Positions 51,134 through 59,400 of a stretch of DNA of 64,000 nt are shown piece by piece. The notes below the pieces were generated by a model. It was not told the origin of the DNA, did not search any database, and saw nothing but the letters and a program-made list of their open reading frames with translations. The number at the start of each line of letters is the position of its first letter. Position 1 is the stretch's first letter. The position numbers and the translations under genes are program-made. Source of the stretch: Acetothermia bacterium UBA7521 (GTDB taxonomy: Bacteria > Bipolaricaulota > Bipolaricaulia > Bipolaricaulales > Bipolaricaulaceae); the NCBI GenBank assembly GCA_002479455.1, contig DLNB01000033.1:206-64205 (forward strand), in the 5' to 3' direction.

Positions 51134-51139
51134 ATTATA
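51134..51139 (-). promoter_or_regulatory. Putative -10 element of the PIG-L gene
   Basis: A perfect TATAAT on the minus strand lies 12 nt before the GTG and just 3 nt before the GGAGG ribosome site, so transcription would begin inside or beside that site. It may instead serve another start; no good -35 is visible. Confidence 0.35.
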
Positions 51140-51184
51140 TACGCGCCTCCGTTCTCTCCGTTCGGCGTCCGGGGCTCGACCCTG

Positions 51185-51190
51185 TAAGAT
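51185..51190 (+). promoter_or_regulatory. Putative -10 element of the ROK kinase gene (leaderless)
   Basis: TAAGAT ends 7 nt before the ATG at 51198 with no Shine-Dalgarno. Confidence 0.4.
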
Positions 51191-51197
51191 CCAAGCG

Positions 51198-52082
51198 ATG
51201 ACGCGAACGATCGGCGTTGACATCGGGGGGACTCGTACCCGTGTGGCAGCGGTGGCCACGGGACGGATCCTCGCCCGTCGCGCGTTCCAGACCCGCGGGA
51301 TTGAAGATGTCGAGACCGCCATCCGGGGGATTCTTGTGGAAACCGGATGGGGCAAGCCCACGGCAATCGGGGTGGGGGCACCGGCCCCGCTCGACATGCG
51401 CTCAGGACGGATCCTTTCCTGCCCAAATCTGCCCGGGTGGAACAAGGTCGAGGTGAGAGAAGAGCTCCAGCGTGCGTTTGGATGTCCGGTCTCCCTCGCG
51501 AACGACGCCACCTGCGCTGCGATCGGCGAACTCACGTTCGGCGTCCGCTCCCGCGATTTCGTGTACATCACCTGGTCGACCGGCATTGGAGGTGGGATTG
51601 TCGCAGGAGGCCAGGTTGTGTGGGGAGCGACGGGCGGGGCGGGGGAGATCGGGCACATCGTTCTCCAGCCTGGCGGACCTCCGTGCGCGTGCGGAAAGAA
51701 CGGGTGCCTGGAGGCGCTCGCCGGCGGGGCATCTTTGGCCCGTCTGGGAACAGAAGCGCTGGGCGCCCCCCTCTCCGCCAGGGATCTTGTCGTCCATGCC
51801 CAACGGGAGAATCCCGCTGCCGGCAAGCTTGTCCTCGACGCCTGCCGGGCGTTCGGACAAGGGATCGCCATCGTGTGGGAGATCCTCGAACCCGGGCTGA
51901 TCGTCCTGGGGGGCGGGCTCACCGGATCGTGGGCGTTCCTCGGTCCTCAAGTCCTCGCCGCAGCCCAGGGAATGGTCCGCGAGAGGCCACGGGTTGAGCT
52001 GACGCAGCTTGGCGACGACGCCGGGCTCCTCGGTGCTGCCTCCCTCTCCGCTTATACGCCAGCGGAGTGGTATTCCCCGTAA
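51198..52082 (+). CDS. ROK family sugar kinase (glucokinase-like)
   Basis: A 294-residue ROK kinase. ATP-binding DIGGTRTRVA (8-17), the catalytic base in SLANDATCAA, and the ROK zinc motif GHIVLQPGGPPCACGKNGCLEAL (H, then C-x-C-x4-C) are present. WSTGIGGGIVAGGQVVWGATGGAGEIGH is the sugar-binding region. ROK glucokinases phosphorylate glucose, N-acetylglucosamine or mannose; the motif does not separate them. The divergent PIG-L gene lies 76 bp upstream, so an amino-sugar substrate would fit the local theme, but this is speculative. It ends 2 bp from the convergent secreted-protein gene. Confidence 0.9.
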   Translation: MTRTIGVDIGGTRTRVAAVATGRILARRAFQTRGIEDVETAIRGILVETGWGKPTAIGVGAPAPLDMRSGRILSCPNLPGWNKVEVREELQRAFGCPVSLANDATCAAIGELTFGVRSRDFVYITWSTGIGGGIVAGGQVVWGATGGAGEIGHIVLQPGGPPCACGKNGCLEALAGGASLARLGTEALGAPLSARDLVVHAQRENPAAGKLVLDACRAFGQGIAIVWEILEPGLIVLGGGLTGSWAFLGPQVLAAAQGMVRERPRVELTQLGDDAGLLGAASLSAYTPAEWYSP

Positions 52083-52084
52083 GG

Positions 52085-52900
52085 CTACTCACCCAACGTG
52101 TACCGGACCTCGGCTGTGACCCTATCCAACCCTGTCCCGGAGAAAGACACGATCACCGAACCCGACCACGATGCCTGTGTGGTCGTCAGCGTGATGCTCC
52201 CCGATGCCGGCCTTGCAGGGCGAACGGCCATCCGTGCCTGGATCCGCGCGCTCTCCGCCTTCGCCCCGATGGTGATCGTCTGAAGGGCCGGACCAAACGA
52301 GAAAGAGCTCTGGATGAACAACTCGTCGACCTCCGCCCCCAGCTCAAGCCCTGCTCCAGAGGTAGAGAACGACAGGCTGACCCACCTCATCCCCGTTACC
52401 CCCAACCTGAGTTCCCCGAACGGGTTCCCCCCAGGCCAGGCCAGGTTTGCGTTCGCCTCAATCCACCACGGATCCTGGTCTAACCGAACGAACGCCCAGC
52501 CCACCGCAGTCAAGAACCGCCCGCCGAGCAGATCGACAACCGTCGCCTTGCCTCCCACCTGAGAGGAGACAAGGCCGAGATCCGTTCCCCAGATTGGTTT
52601 CCAGGACCCCGTTGCCGACACATCCATTCGCCCTGCTGTAGAGAGAACGCTCGTCTCGGCCCCCGTCGACACCTCCCCCCACGTGGTGGTCGCCCCGAGT
52701 TGGAGGCGACGCAGGCAGCCACAGAGGAGATCCCCCTCGATCCGTCCCGACAGGTTGACCCCACCCACGTCCCCTGAGAGGTGGAACCAGCCGACCCCAC
52801 TTGGCCGCTCGCCAATCTCGAACCGCGTCCCCACCTCGCCTCCCAGCGCCAGGCCTACCGCCAACACAACCACCATCGCGACTGCAGTTAGCTTCATCAT
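52085..52900 (-). CDS. Secreted beta-rich protein of unknown function
   Basis: I do not recognise this 271-residue protein. A signal peptide is clear: MMKLTAVAMVVVLAVGLALGG, with no lipobox. The mature part is built of alternating hydrophobic/polar short strands rich in G, S, T, V and W (GRIEGDLLCGCLRRLQLGATTTWGEVSTG, LGVTGMRWVSLSFSTSGAGLELGAEVDELFIQSSFSFG), resembling outer-membrane barrel or surface-layer beta structure. There is no terminal aromatic residue typical of BAM substrates, since it ends VRYTLGE. The start ATG overlaps the trmB stop as ATGA, so it is translated with trmB. The link with tRNA methylation is probably only transcriptional. Confidence 0.55.
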   Translation of the reverse strand: MMKLTAVAMVVVLAVGLALGGEVGTRFEIGERPSGVGWFHLSGDVGGVNLSGRIEGDLLCGCLRRLQLGATTTWGEVSTGAETSVLSTAGRMDVSATGSWKPIWGTDLGLVSSQVGGKATVVDLLGGRFLTAVGWAFVRLDQDPWWIEANANLAWPGGNPFGELRLGVTGMRWVSLSFSTSGAGLELGAEVDELFIQSSFSFGPALQTITIGAKAESARIQARMAVRPARPASGSITLTTTQASWSGSVIVSFSGTGLDRVTAEVRYTLGE

Positions 52901-53823
52901 CCCTCCAGTGCCGCGGCGACTGCGGCCACCGAACGCTTCACCGATGGAGTCCGAAACGGAACCGCAGCGCCATCGAGCTTGGCCATCGCTCCACCCTCAT
53001 CGCGTACCACAGCAATGAAGTACTGCTGCTCAAACCCATCGTCGGTCGCGAACACGCGAAGAAGCGCTGACCCGCCGTGGGGCGCCAGGTAGACCGCCTT
53101 GACCACGAACGCACCGCCGGGCCACGTTTCCTTCAACCCAACGAGGCCAGCAACGGCATCCGGCGTGACCGACCTCAAGATCCGTACATGAGGCATCGTT
53201 CCCTCCGCGATGCGCAGTGTACTCCCTTTCGGTCCCCGCTCCGCCCGAAGCCGCCAAATCCGCCGCCCCTGTCGCCGCCACTTCGCCTCGTACCGCGAAC
53301 CCGGGCCGACCTCCGCAAGCTCCACAGGGCCTGTGACATCGAACCCCGCCGCCCGAAGGTCCTCCGCCGTGTCCTCTGCGTAGACGAGCACGTCCGTGGT
53401 CAACTCGAACGTCCCGCCCGGCGCGAGAACCGTGACCAGCGTTCGGGTGAAGTCCTCATCCATCACCCGCCGTTCGGCGTGGCTCCGCTTCGGCCACGGG
53501 CAGGGAAAGTGGACGAACACCCGCGCAACGCCTTCGTCGGGGAAGAGCTCCCGCAGGGCGAACCGGCCGTCCGCGAGCGCGAGGCGGACGTGCTCCGCTC
53601 CGGCGCGAGCGAGCTTGCGGCCCGCCTTCGTCACACAGGTCAAGCTCGTCTCGAACCCAATCCAGTTCCAATCAGGGTGTTCCTGTGCTACCCCAGCGAG
53701 GAACTCCCCGTTCCCAAACCCGATCTCCACGGCCAGCGGCGCAGTCCGGCCAAACGCGGTAGCCCAATCGGGCGGGATGTGCTCCCACCGCTCCGGCGTC
53801 ACCAGGTACCGTGCGAAGTCCAC
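52897..53823 (-). CDS. trmB: tRNA (guanine-N7-)-methyltransferase, long form
   Basis: A 308-residue TrmB making m7G46. SAM motif I VEIGFGNGEFLAGVA, VRLALADGRFAL, FVHFPCPWPKRSHAERRVM (PDPWPKKRHHKRR equivalent), and FELTTDVLVYAEDTAEDL are diagnostic. Residues about 205-308 are an additional domain (from GTMPHVRILRSVTPD) absent from the E. coli enzyme but seen in thermophiles such as Aquifex and Thermotoga. GTG at 53823 is the start; TATCCT lies 6 nt upstream with no Shine-Dalgarno, and only 30 bp separates it from the divergent amidohydrolase start. Confidence 0.92.
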   Translation of the reverse strand: MDFARYLVTPERWEHIPPDWATAFGRTAPLAVEIGFGNGEFLAGVAQEHPDWNWIGFETSLTCVTKAGRKLARAGAEHVRLALADGRFALRELFPDEGVARVFVHFPCPWPKRSHAERRVMDEDFTRTLVTVLAPGGTFELTTDVLVYAEDTAEDLRAAGFDVTGPVELAEVGPGSRYEAKWRRQGRRIWRLRAERGPKGSTLRIAEGTMPHVRILRSVTPDAVAGLVGLKETWPGGAFVVKAVYLAPHGGSALLRVFATDDGFEQQYFIAVVRDEGGAMAKLDGAAVPFRTPSVKRSVAAVAAALEG

Positions 53824-53847
53824 AGGGCGAGGATACCCGGTTACACT
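53819..53847 (+). promoter_or_regulatory. Putative promoter of the amidohydrolase gene (leaderless)
   Basis: TCCACA (53819-53824) and TACACT (53842-53847) have a 17-bp spacer; the -10 ends 6 nt from the GTG at 53854. The -35 lies inside the 5' end of trmB. There is no room for a conventional leader. Confidence 0.45.
53830..53835 (-). promoter_or_regulatory. Putative -10 element of trmB (leaderless)
   Basis: TATCCT on the minus strand ends 6 nt from the trmB GTG. A TTGACC lies at 53858-53863 but 22 bp away, too far for a standard spacer. The region is shared with the divergent amidohydrolase gene. Confidence 0.4.
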
Positions 53848-53853
53848 GGCTCC

Positions 53854-54708
53854 GTGAGGTCAACGCGATCGGGCTTGCGCTGGCGAGATGTTCCGAAGAT
53901 CGACGTCCACGCCCATGTCGTCCTCCATGAGCGGCCGGATACGGATCTCGTGCTGAACACACCGGGCCAGATGCTGGCCGTGATGGACGAGCACCGCGTC
54001 GAGCAGGCGGTCGTTCTTCCCATCAACTACCCCGCGTACTTCCCTCTCACGGAAGAGAGACAGCGGGACTGGCTTCAGGCGAACAACGATCGCCAGGCAA
54101 CCCTGATGCGCGAATCCGCGGGGCGGTTCGTCGCGTTCGCCGACTGCGCTGTGGGGGAGACGTACGCGCCGCAGCGGGTTCTCGCTGAACTGGAGAGGGC
54201 TGCGGGAGAGCTGGGGCTCTGCGGGTTAAAGGTCCACCCCTCCAACCTCAAGGTCCCTGCCGACGATCCTCAACTGTTGCCAATCGTGCGGGCCGCGGCC
54301 CGGCTGGGGATCCCGATCGTCTTCCATTCCAACCCGTGCGCCTACGACCGCCCGTTCGACCTCTCCGCGCCGGCCCGGGTGTATGAGCTCCTCACGGCGT
54401 GCGACCTCGTGGAAGAGGTCGTGGTCGTGATCGCCCACCTGGGAGGGTTCGGCTTTCACGAGGTCCTCGGCGGATTCGGGTACGTGGACTTCTCCGGGAC
54501 CCTGCTCAGCGTGTACGAGCTCTATGGGACGGCGTTCGCCGAGCGGCTCCTCCGGGCGATCGGTCTCGACCGGGTTCTGTTCGGGACCGACTACCCGATC
54601 CACCCCTACGAGCAGTACTACGCGGTCCTCGACCGGATGAGGTTCACCCCAACCGAGGTAGAGAGGATCGCTTACGGCAACGCCGCCCGCCTCCTCGGCG
54701 AGGCTTGA
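53854..54708 (+). CDS. Amidohydrolase 2 family metal-dependent hydrolase
   Basis: A 284-residue TIM-barrel protein of the amidohydrolase_2 (PF04909) family. The metal motif is IDVHAHVV (near 19-26), with further likely metal and substrate residues at GLKVHPSNL, IVFHSNPCAY, VVVVIAHLGGFGFH and the terminal LFGTDYPIHPYEQY (conserved aspartate). Members hydrolyse or decarboxylate a range of substrates; the specific one cannot be assigned. A GTG at 53854 is chosen because the longer frame upstream is antisense to trmB. It ends 6 bp from the convergent acyl-CoA ligase gene, and no terminator is visible. Confidence 0.8.
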   Translation: MRSTRSGLRWRDVPKIDVHAHVVLHERPDTDLVLNTPGQMLAVMDEHRVEQAVVLPINYPAYFPLTEERQRDWLQANNDRQATLMRESAGRFVAFADCAVGETYAPQRVLAELERAAGELGLCGLKVHPSNLKVPADDPQLLPIVRAAARLGIPIVFHSNPCAYDRPFDLSAPARVYELLTACDLVEEVVVVIAHLGGFGFHEVLGGFGYVDFSGTLLSVYELYGTAFAERLLRAIGLDRVLFGTDYPIHPYEQYYAVLDRMRFTPTEVERIAYGNAARLLGEA

Positions 54709-54714
54709 CGAAAC

Positions 54715-56340
54715 CTACCTCCCGGGCTTGCGGGGCTCGATCCTCGGGGCCGCGCCCGAGGCGACGAGATCCTTCCCCCGCTCGGCGAGCTTGTACTTCT
54801 GGACCTTCCCCGACGCGGTCATCGGGAAGTCCTTGCCCACGATCACGTACCGCGGCACCTTGAACGCCGCGATCTGGCGGGCGCAGAAGTCCACAACCTC
54901 CTGGGGGTCGAGGGTATGGCCGTCGCGAGGAATGATGTACGCCATCCCCACCTCGCCCATCACCCGGTCCGGCACCCCGACCACAGCCACGTTCTGGACG
55001 CCGGGGTGGGTGAACAGGACCTCCTCGATCTCCGCCGGGTAGACGTTGAACCCGCCCACGATGTACATGTCCTTCTTCCGACCCACGATGCGCACGTACC
55101 CCTCTTCGTCGAGGGTGGATAGGTCCCCCGAGTAGAGCCAGCCCTCGTCGTCGATCACTTGGCGGGTGGCATCGGGGTTCTTCCAGTAGCCGAGCATCAC
55201 GTTGTACCCGCGACAGGCCAGCTCGCCAGTCTCTCCGAGGGGCACCGGCTGCCAGGCATCATCCACCACCCTGACCTCGATCCCGGAGAGGGCCTTCCCC
55301 ACGGTCTCCACCCGCTTGTCGATCGGGTCGTCGAACCGGGTCATCGTGATCACAGGCGACGCCTCGGTGAGTCCGTAGCAAATACAGACGTTGCACCCCA
55401 GGTCGTCCATCGTCCCCCGCATCACCTCCACCGGGCACGGCGCGCCGGCCATGATCCCCGTGCGGAGGCTGGACACGTCGTAGGGCTTCCCGGCGGCCAC
55501 CGCCTTCCGCTGCTCGTCCAGTTCCAGGACGAACATCGTCGGGACGCCGTAGAGAACGCTCACCTTGTGCTTCTCGATCAGGGCGAGGGCCTCGTCGGCC
55601 TTGAACACGGGTACCGGGACGATGCCCGCCCCCCACGTGACCGCACCGAGGATCCCCATCACACACCCGAAGCAGTGGAAGAAGGGAACCGCGAGGAGGA
55701 ACACGTCTTCTTCCGAAACACGCATCACCTCCGTGATCTGGCGGGCGTTCTCGGCCATGTTGATGTGAGAGAGCATCGCCCCCTTGGGGTGACCGGTCGT
55801 TCCCGAGGTGTAGAGGATGAACACGCAGTCCTCGGGCCTCATCGCCCCCTGACGCCGAGCGAGTTCAGCCTGAGCGGCCTTGTCCTCGCCCAGCTTCAAG
55901 ACGTCGGTGTACGGGCGCAGGCTGGGAGCCGCCCCGCTGACGGTGATCGCCTCCCGGAGGTGGGGGAGGCTTGGCCGCACCTCAGCGAGCATCGCCGCGT
56001 AGTCGATCCCGAGGAACCCTTGGGCAACGAACACCGCTTTCGCCTCGGCGTTCCCAAGGATGTACTCCACCTCATGGGTCTTGTAGCGGGTGTTCATCGG
56101 CACAACCACCCCGCCGGCTTTGGCGATGGCGAAGTAGGCCGCGATCCACTCCGGGATGTTCGACATCCAGATCCCGACCTTGTCGCCCGGCTCAATCCCC
56201 AGCTTCACCAGACCCGCCGCGAGCCGGTCCACCTCTGCGGCGAGGGCACGGTAGGGGATCGTCTGGTCCTCGTCGAACACGGCGGGCCGATCGGGAAACT
56301 CCTGGGCGGTTTCGTCGAGCACTCGGGACAGCGTGCGCAT
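54715..56340 (-). CDS. Long-chain acyl-CoA ligase (FadD-like)
   Basis: A 541-residue ANL-superfamily enzyme that activates fatty acids to acyl-AMP and acyl-CoA. The P-loop is YTSGTTGHPKG (177-187); the hinge and A8 region are GWLYSGDLSTLDEEGYVRIVGRKKDMYIVGGFNVYPAEIEEV; the catalytic lysine is in TASGKVQKYKL. Sequence is close to medium/long-chain fatty acyl ligases with a CLYDLGC-like loop CICYGLTEASPVITM. ATG 56340 has a GAGGAGGAAG site and a TACACT box 24 nt upstream. Exact chain-length preference and any link to the neighbouring genes are unknown. Confidence 0.9.
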   Translation of the reverse strand: MRTLSRVLDETAQEFPDRPAVFDEDQTIPYRALAAEVDRLAAGLVKLGIEPGDKVGIWMSNIPEWIAAYFAIAKAGGVVVPMNTRYKTHEVEYILGNAEAKAVFVAQGFLGIDYAAMLAEVRPSLPHLREAITVSGAAPSLRPYTDVLKLGEDKAAQAELARRQGAMRPEDCVFILYTSGTTGHPKGAMLSHINMAENARQITEVMRVSEEDVFLLAVPFFHCFGCVMGILGAVTWGAGIVPVPVFKADEALALIEKHKVSVLYGVPTMFVLELDEQRKAVAAGKPYDVSSLRTGIMAGAPCPVEVMRGTMDDLGCNVCICYGLTEASPVITMTRFDDPIDKRVETVGKALSGIEVRVVDDAWQPVPLGETGELACRGYNVMLGYWKNPDATRQVIDDEGWLYSGDLSTLDEEGYVRIVGRKKDMYIVGGFNVYPAEIEEVLFTHPGVQNVAVVGVPDRVMGEVGMAYIIPRDGHTLDPQEVVDFCARQIAAFKVPRYVIVGKDFPMTASGKVQKYKLAERGKDLVASGAAPRIEPRKPGR

Positions 56341-56416
56341 CCGTCTTCCTCCTCTGGGTCGCCCGAAGTGTAGGGAAAGCTTGGCCGGGGTGCCAGCCCA
56401 TCACAGGCGAACCGCT

Positions 56417-56422
56417 TAGAAT
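56417..56422 (+). promoter_or_regulatory. Putative -10 element of lhr (leaderless)
   Basis: TAGAAT ends 6 nt before the GTG at 56429 and no Shine-Dalgarno lies between. Confidence 0.4.
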
Positions 56423-56428
56423 CCAGCT

Positions 56429-59400
56429 GTGGCTGCGCAGCGAACGAATACCGCCCGTTCCGGCACGCCCGGGCCTCTGCAGCGGTTCAGTCCGCTGGTG
56501 CGGGACTGGTTCCGGGCTGAGCTCGGTGCGCCGACCCCGGCCCAGGTGCTCGGCTGGCCGTCCATCGCTGCGGGGCAGCACACCCTGATCCTCGCCCCCA
56601 CGGGGTCCGGGAAGACCCTCGCCGCGTTCCTGTGGGCGCTCGACCGCCTCCTCACGCAGCCCCCCCAGCCCTCGCTCCCGTCGGTCCACACCCTGTACCT
56701 GTCGCCCCTCAAGGCCCTCGGGTACGACATCGAGCGGAACCTCCAGGTCCCCCTCCAGGGAATTCAGGCCCTCGGCCGCGCGCGGGGGATCGCACTCCCC
56801 GAGGTCCGGGTCGGGGTGCGCACCGGAGACACCCCGACCTCGGAGCGGCAACGCCTCGTGCGTCGGCCGCCGCACATCCTCATCACCACACCGGAATCCC
56901 TTCATCTGATGCTCACCTCCCCCCGGGCCCGGGGAACGCTTGCCGGAGTGAAGACGGTGATCGTGGACGAGATCCACGCCGTGGCAGAGACGAAGCGAGG
57001 GACGTTCCTCTCCGTTCTACTGGAACGCCTGGAATCCCTGACCTGCGCTTCCCAAAGCAGCAGCCCTCGCCTAGAAACCGGCAACCGAGAACCGAGAACC
57101 GTTTCTCCGTCGTTCCAGCGGATCGGCCTCTCGGCGACGATCCGACCCCTCGACGAGGTGGCGCGGTTCCTCGGCGGATACGGGGACGGAGGCCGGGAGC
57201 GTCCGGTGGCGATCGTCGACGCCGGGCTGCGGAAGGAACTCGACCTCCGGGTCGTGGCTCCGACTCCAGACATGAGCGCCCTCCCCGAAGGCTCGATCTG
57301 GCCCTCGCTCTACGCCCGGCTCCACGAGCTGATCCTCGCCCACCGGGCGACGATCGTGTTCGTCAACAACCGCCGGGCTGCGGAGCGGATCGCGGCGGAG
57401 GTGAACGAACTCGCGGGGGTCGAGCTCGTCCAGGTCCACCACGGATCGGTGGCCAAGGAGCGGCGGCGGGAGATCGAGGAGAAGCTCAAACAGGGGGAGA
57501 TCCCGGCGATCGTCGCCACGGCAAGCCTGGAGCTGGGCATCGACATGGGGCTCGTAGACCTCGTGGTGCAGGTGGAATCGCCCCACAGCGTGGCGCGGGG
57601 TCTGCAGCGGGTGGGTCGCGCCGGGCACCTCTACCGCGCCCCGTCGCGGGGACGGCTCCTCCCTAAGACGCGGGCCGACCTCCTGGAGATGGCGACCCTC
57701 GCCCGCGCCATGCGGCAGGCCGACCTCGCCCCAGTCCACATCCCCCGGGGCTGTCTGGACATCCTCGCCCAGCAGATCGTGGCCATCGTCGCCGAAGGGG
57801 AGATTCAGATCGACGAGCTGTTCCGGATCATCCGCCGTGCGTATCCGTTCCACGATCTACCTCAGGAGGCCTTCCTCTCCGTGCTGACGATGCTCGCCGC
57901 GCCTGGGGTCGGGCCGTGGTCGGTGCGGCCCCGCGTCGCCTGGGACCGGGTGCACGACGTCCTCCTCCCCCTCCCCGGAAGCCGGCGCCTCGCCGTGACC
58001 TCGGGCGGGGCGATCCCCGACACCGGGCAGTACGCAGTGCACACCGAAGCCGGAGACCGGATCGGGGAGCTCGACGAGGAGTTCGTGTACGAGGCGCGGG
58101 TCGGCGAGGTGCTCGTCCTCGGCCTCAACCGATGGCGAATCCTCGACATCACCCACGACCGGGTCGTGGTCAGCCCGGGGGAAGGTCCGGCCAAGGTCCC
58201 GTTCTGGCGGGGCGAGGCCTACGGCCGGGACCTCCACCTCGGACAGCGGGTAGCGGAGATCTCTCGGGAGATCGAGGACCGCCTGGGGAACCCCGACCTC
58301 GTCCCGTGGCTCCGGGAGGCGTGCGCCCTCGATCCGGCGGCTGCCGAGAACACTGCCCACTACGTCGCCGTGCAGCGGGAACGGGGAGCGGTGCCCACCG
58401 ACTGTCGGCTGGTCCTCGAGGGTTTCCCCGACGAGGCGGGCGGGCTGCGGCTCGCCCTTCTCACCCCCTATGGAAGACGGTTCCACCTCGCGTTACGCCT
58501 GGCCCTCCTCGCCCGGCTCCGCGAGGAGACGGGTCTCGAACCCACGTCCCTCCACAGCGACTCAGGGATCCTGCTCCGACTTACCCAGATCCCGTTCGAG
58601 CGGGCCGTGGCCATCATCCGCGACCTTCGTCCGAGAGAGGTTGAACGCCTTGTGGTGGCCGAGCTCTCCCGGTCACCCCTGTTCGGTCTCCGGTTCCGGG
58701 AGAACGCGGGACGAGCGCTCCTCCTCCCCCGCGATCGCCCCGGAAGGCGAACCCCTCTCTGGCTCAAGCGTCTGTCGGCCCGCGATCTGCTCGAATCAGC
58801 CCGCAGCCGCCCTGGGTTCCCCCTTGTGACGGAAACGTACCGCGAGGTCCTTCAGGACTTCCTGCCCATGGACGGCCTGCGGGCCTGGCTCGAGAGGCTG
58901 GAGCAGGGCGAGATCGAGGTCTCTGTGCGACAGAGCAGCGCCCCGTCGCCGTTCGCCGCCTCCCTCCTGTGGGAGTTCCAGGCGGCGTACCTCTACCAAT
59001 GGGACGAGCCGAAGTCCGGCCCGGTCCCAACGGGCCTCGCGGTGGAAGACTTGTTTCCCCTTCTGGACCGTGACATCGCCGACGTCGTAGACCCGCGCAT
59101 CGTGGGCCGCGTGAACGGAGAACTGCGCGGACGCGGAGAAGGCCGGTGGGCCCGCACCGGCGCCGAGTTGATGAGCCTTCTGCACCGGCTGGGCGATGTG
59201 GGCGAGGACGAGCTTCCCGACGTGGCTTCCCCAGATGCCCGGGCTGCGCTCCCCACGCTCCTCGCTTCCGGCTCCATCGCGAGGGTTGAGTTCCCCGGCG
59301 GCACGCCCTCCGTGCGGTTCGTGCTCGGGGAGGATCGTCCCCTCTACCAGGCCGCCCTGTCCGGAGATGAGACGGCCCAGGCTCAGGTCGTGGGCCGCCA

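Noticed and set aside
51122..51922. Upstream extension of the PIG-L frame
   Set aside because: It lies opposite the ROK kinase gene and has a composition like a shadow; GTG 51121 has a ribosome site.
53077..53853. Upstream extension of the amidohydrolase frame
   Set aside because: It is antisense to trmB, has no conserved content and would bury the promoter-like boxes; the GTG at 53854 starts the conserved domain.
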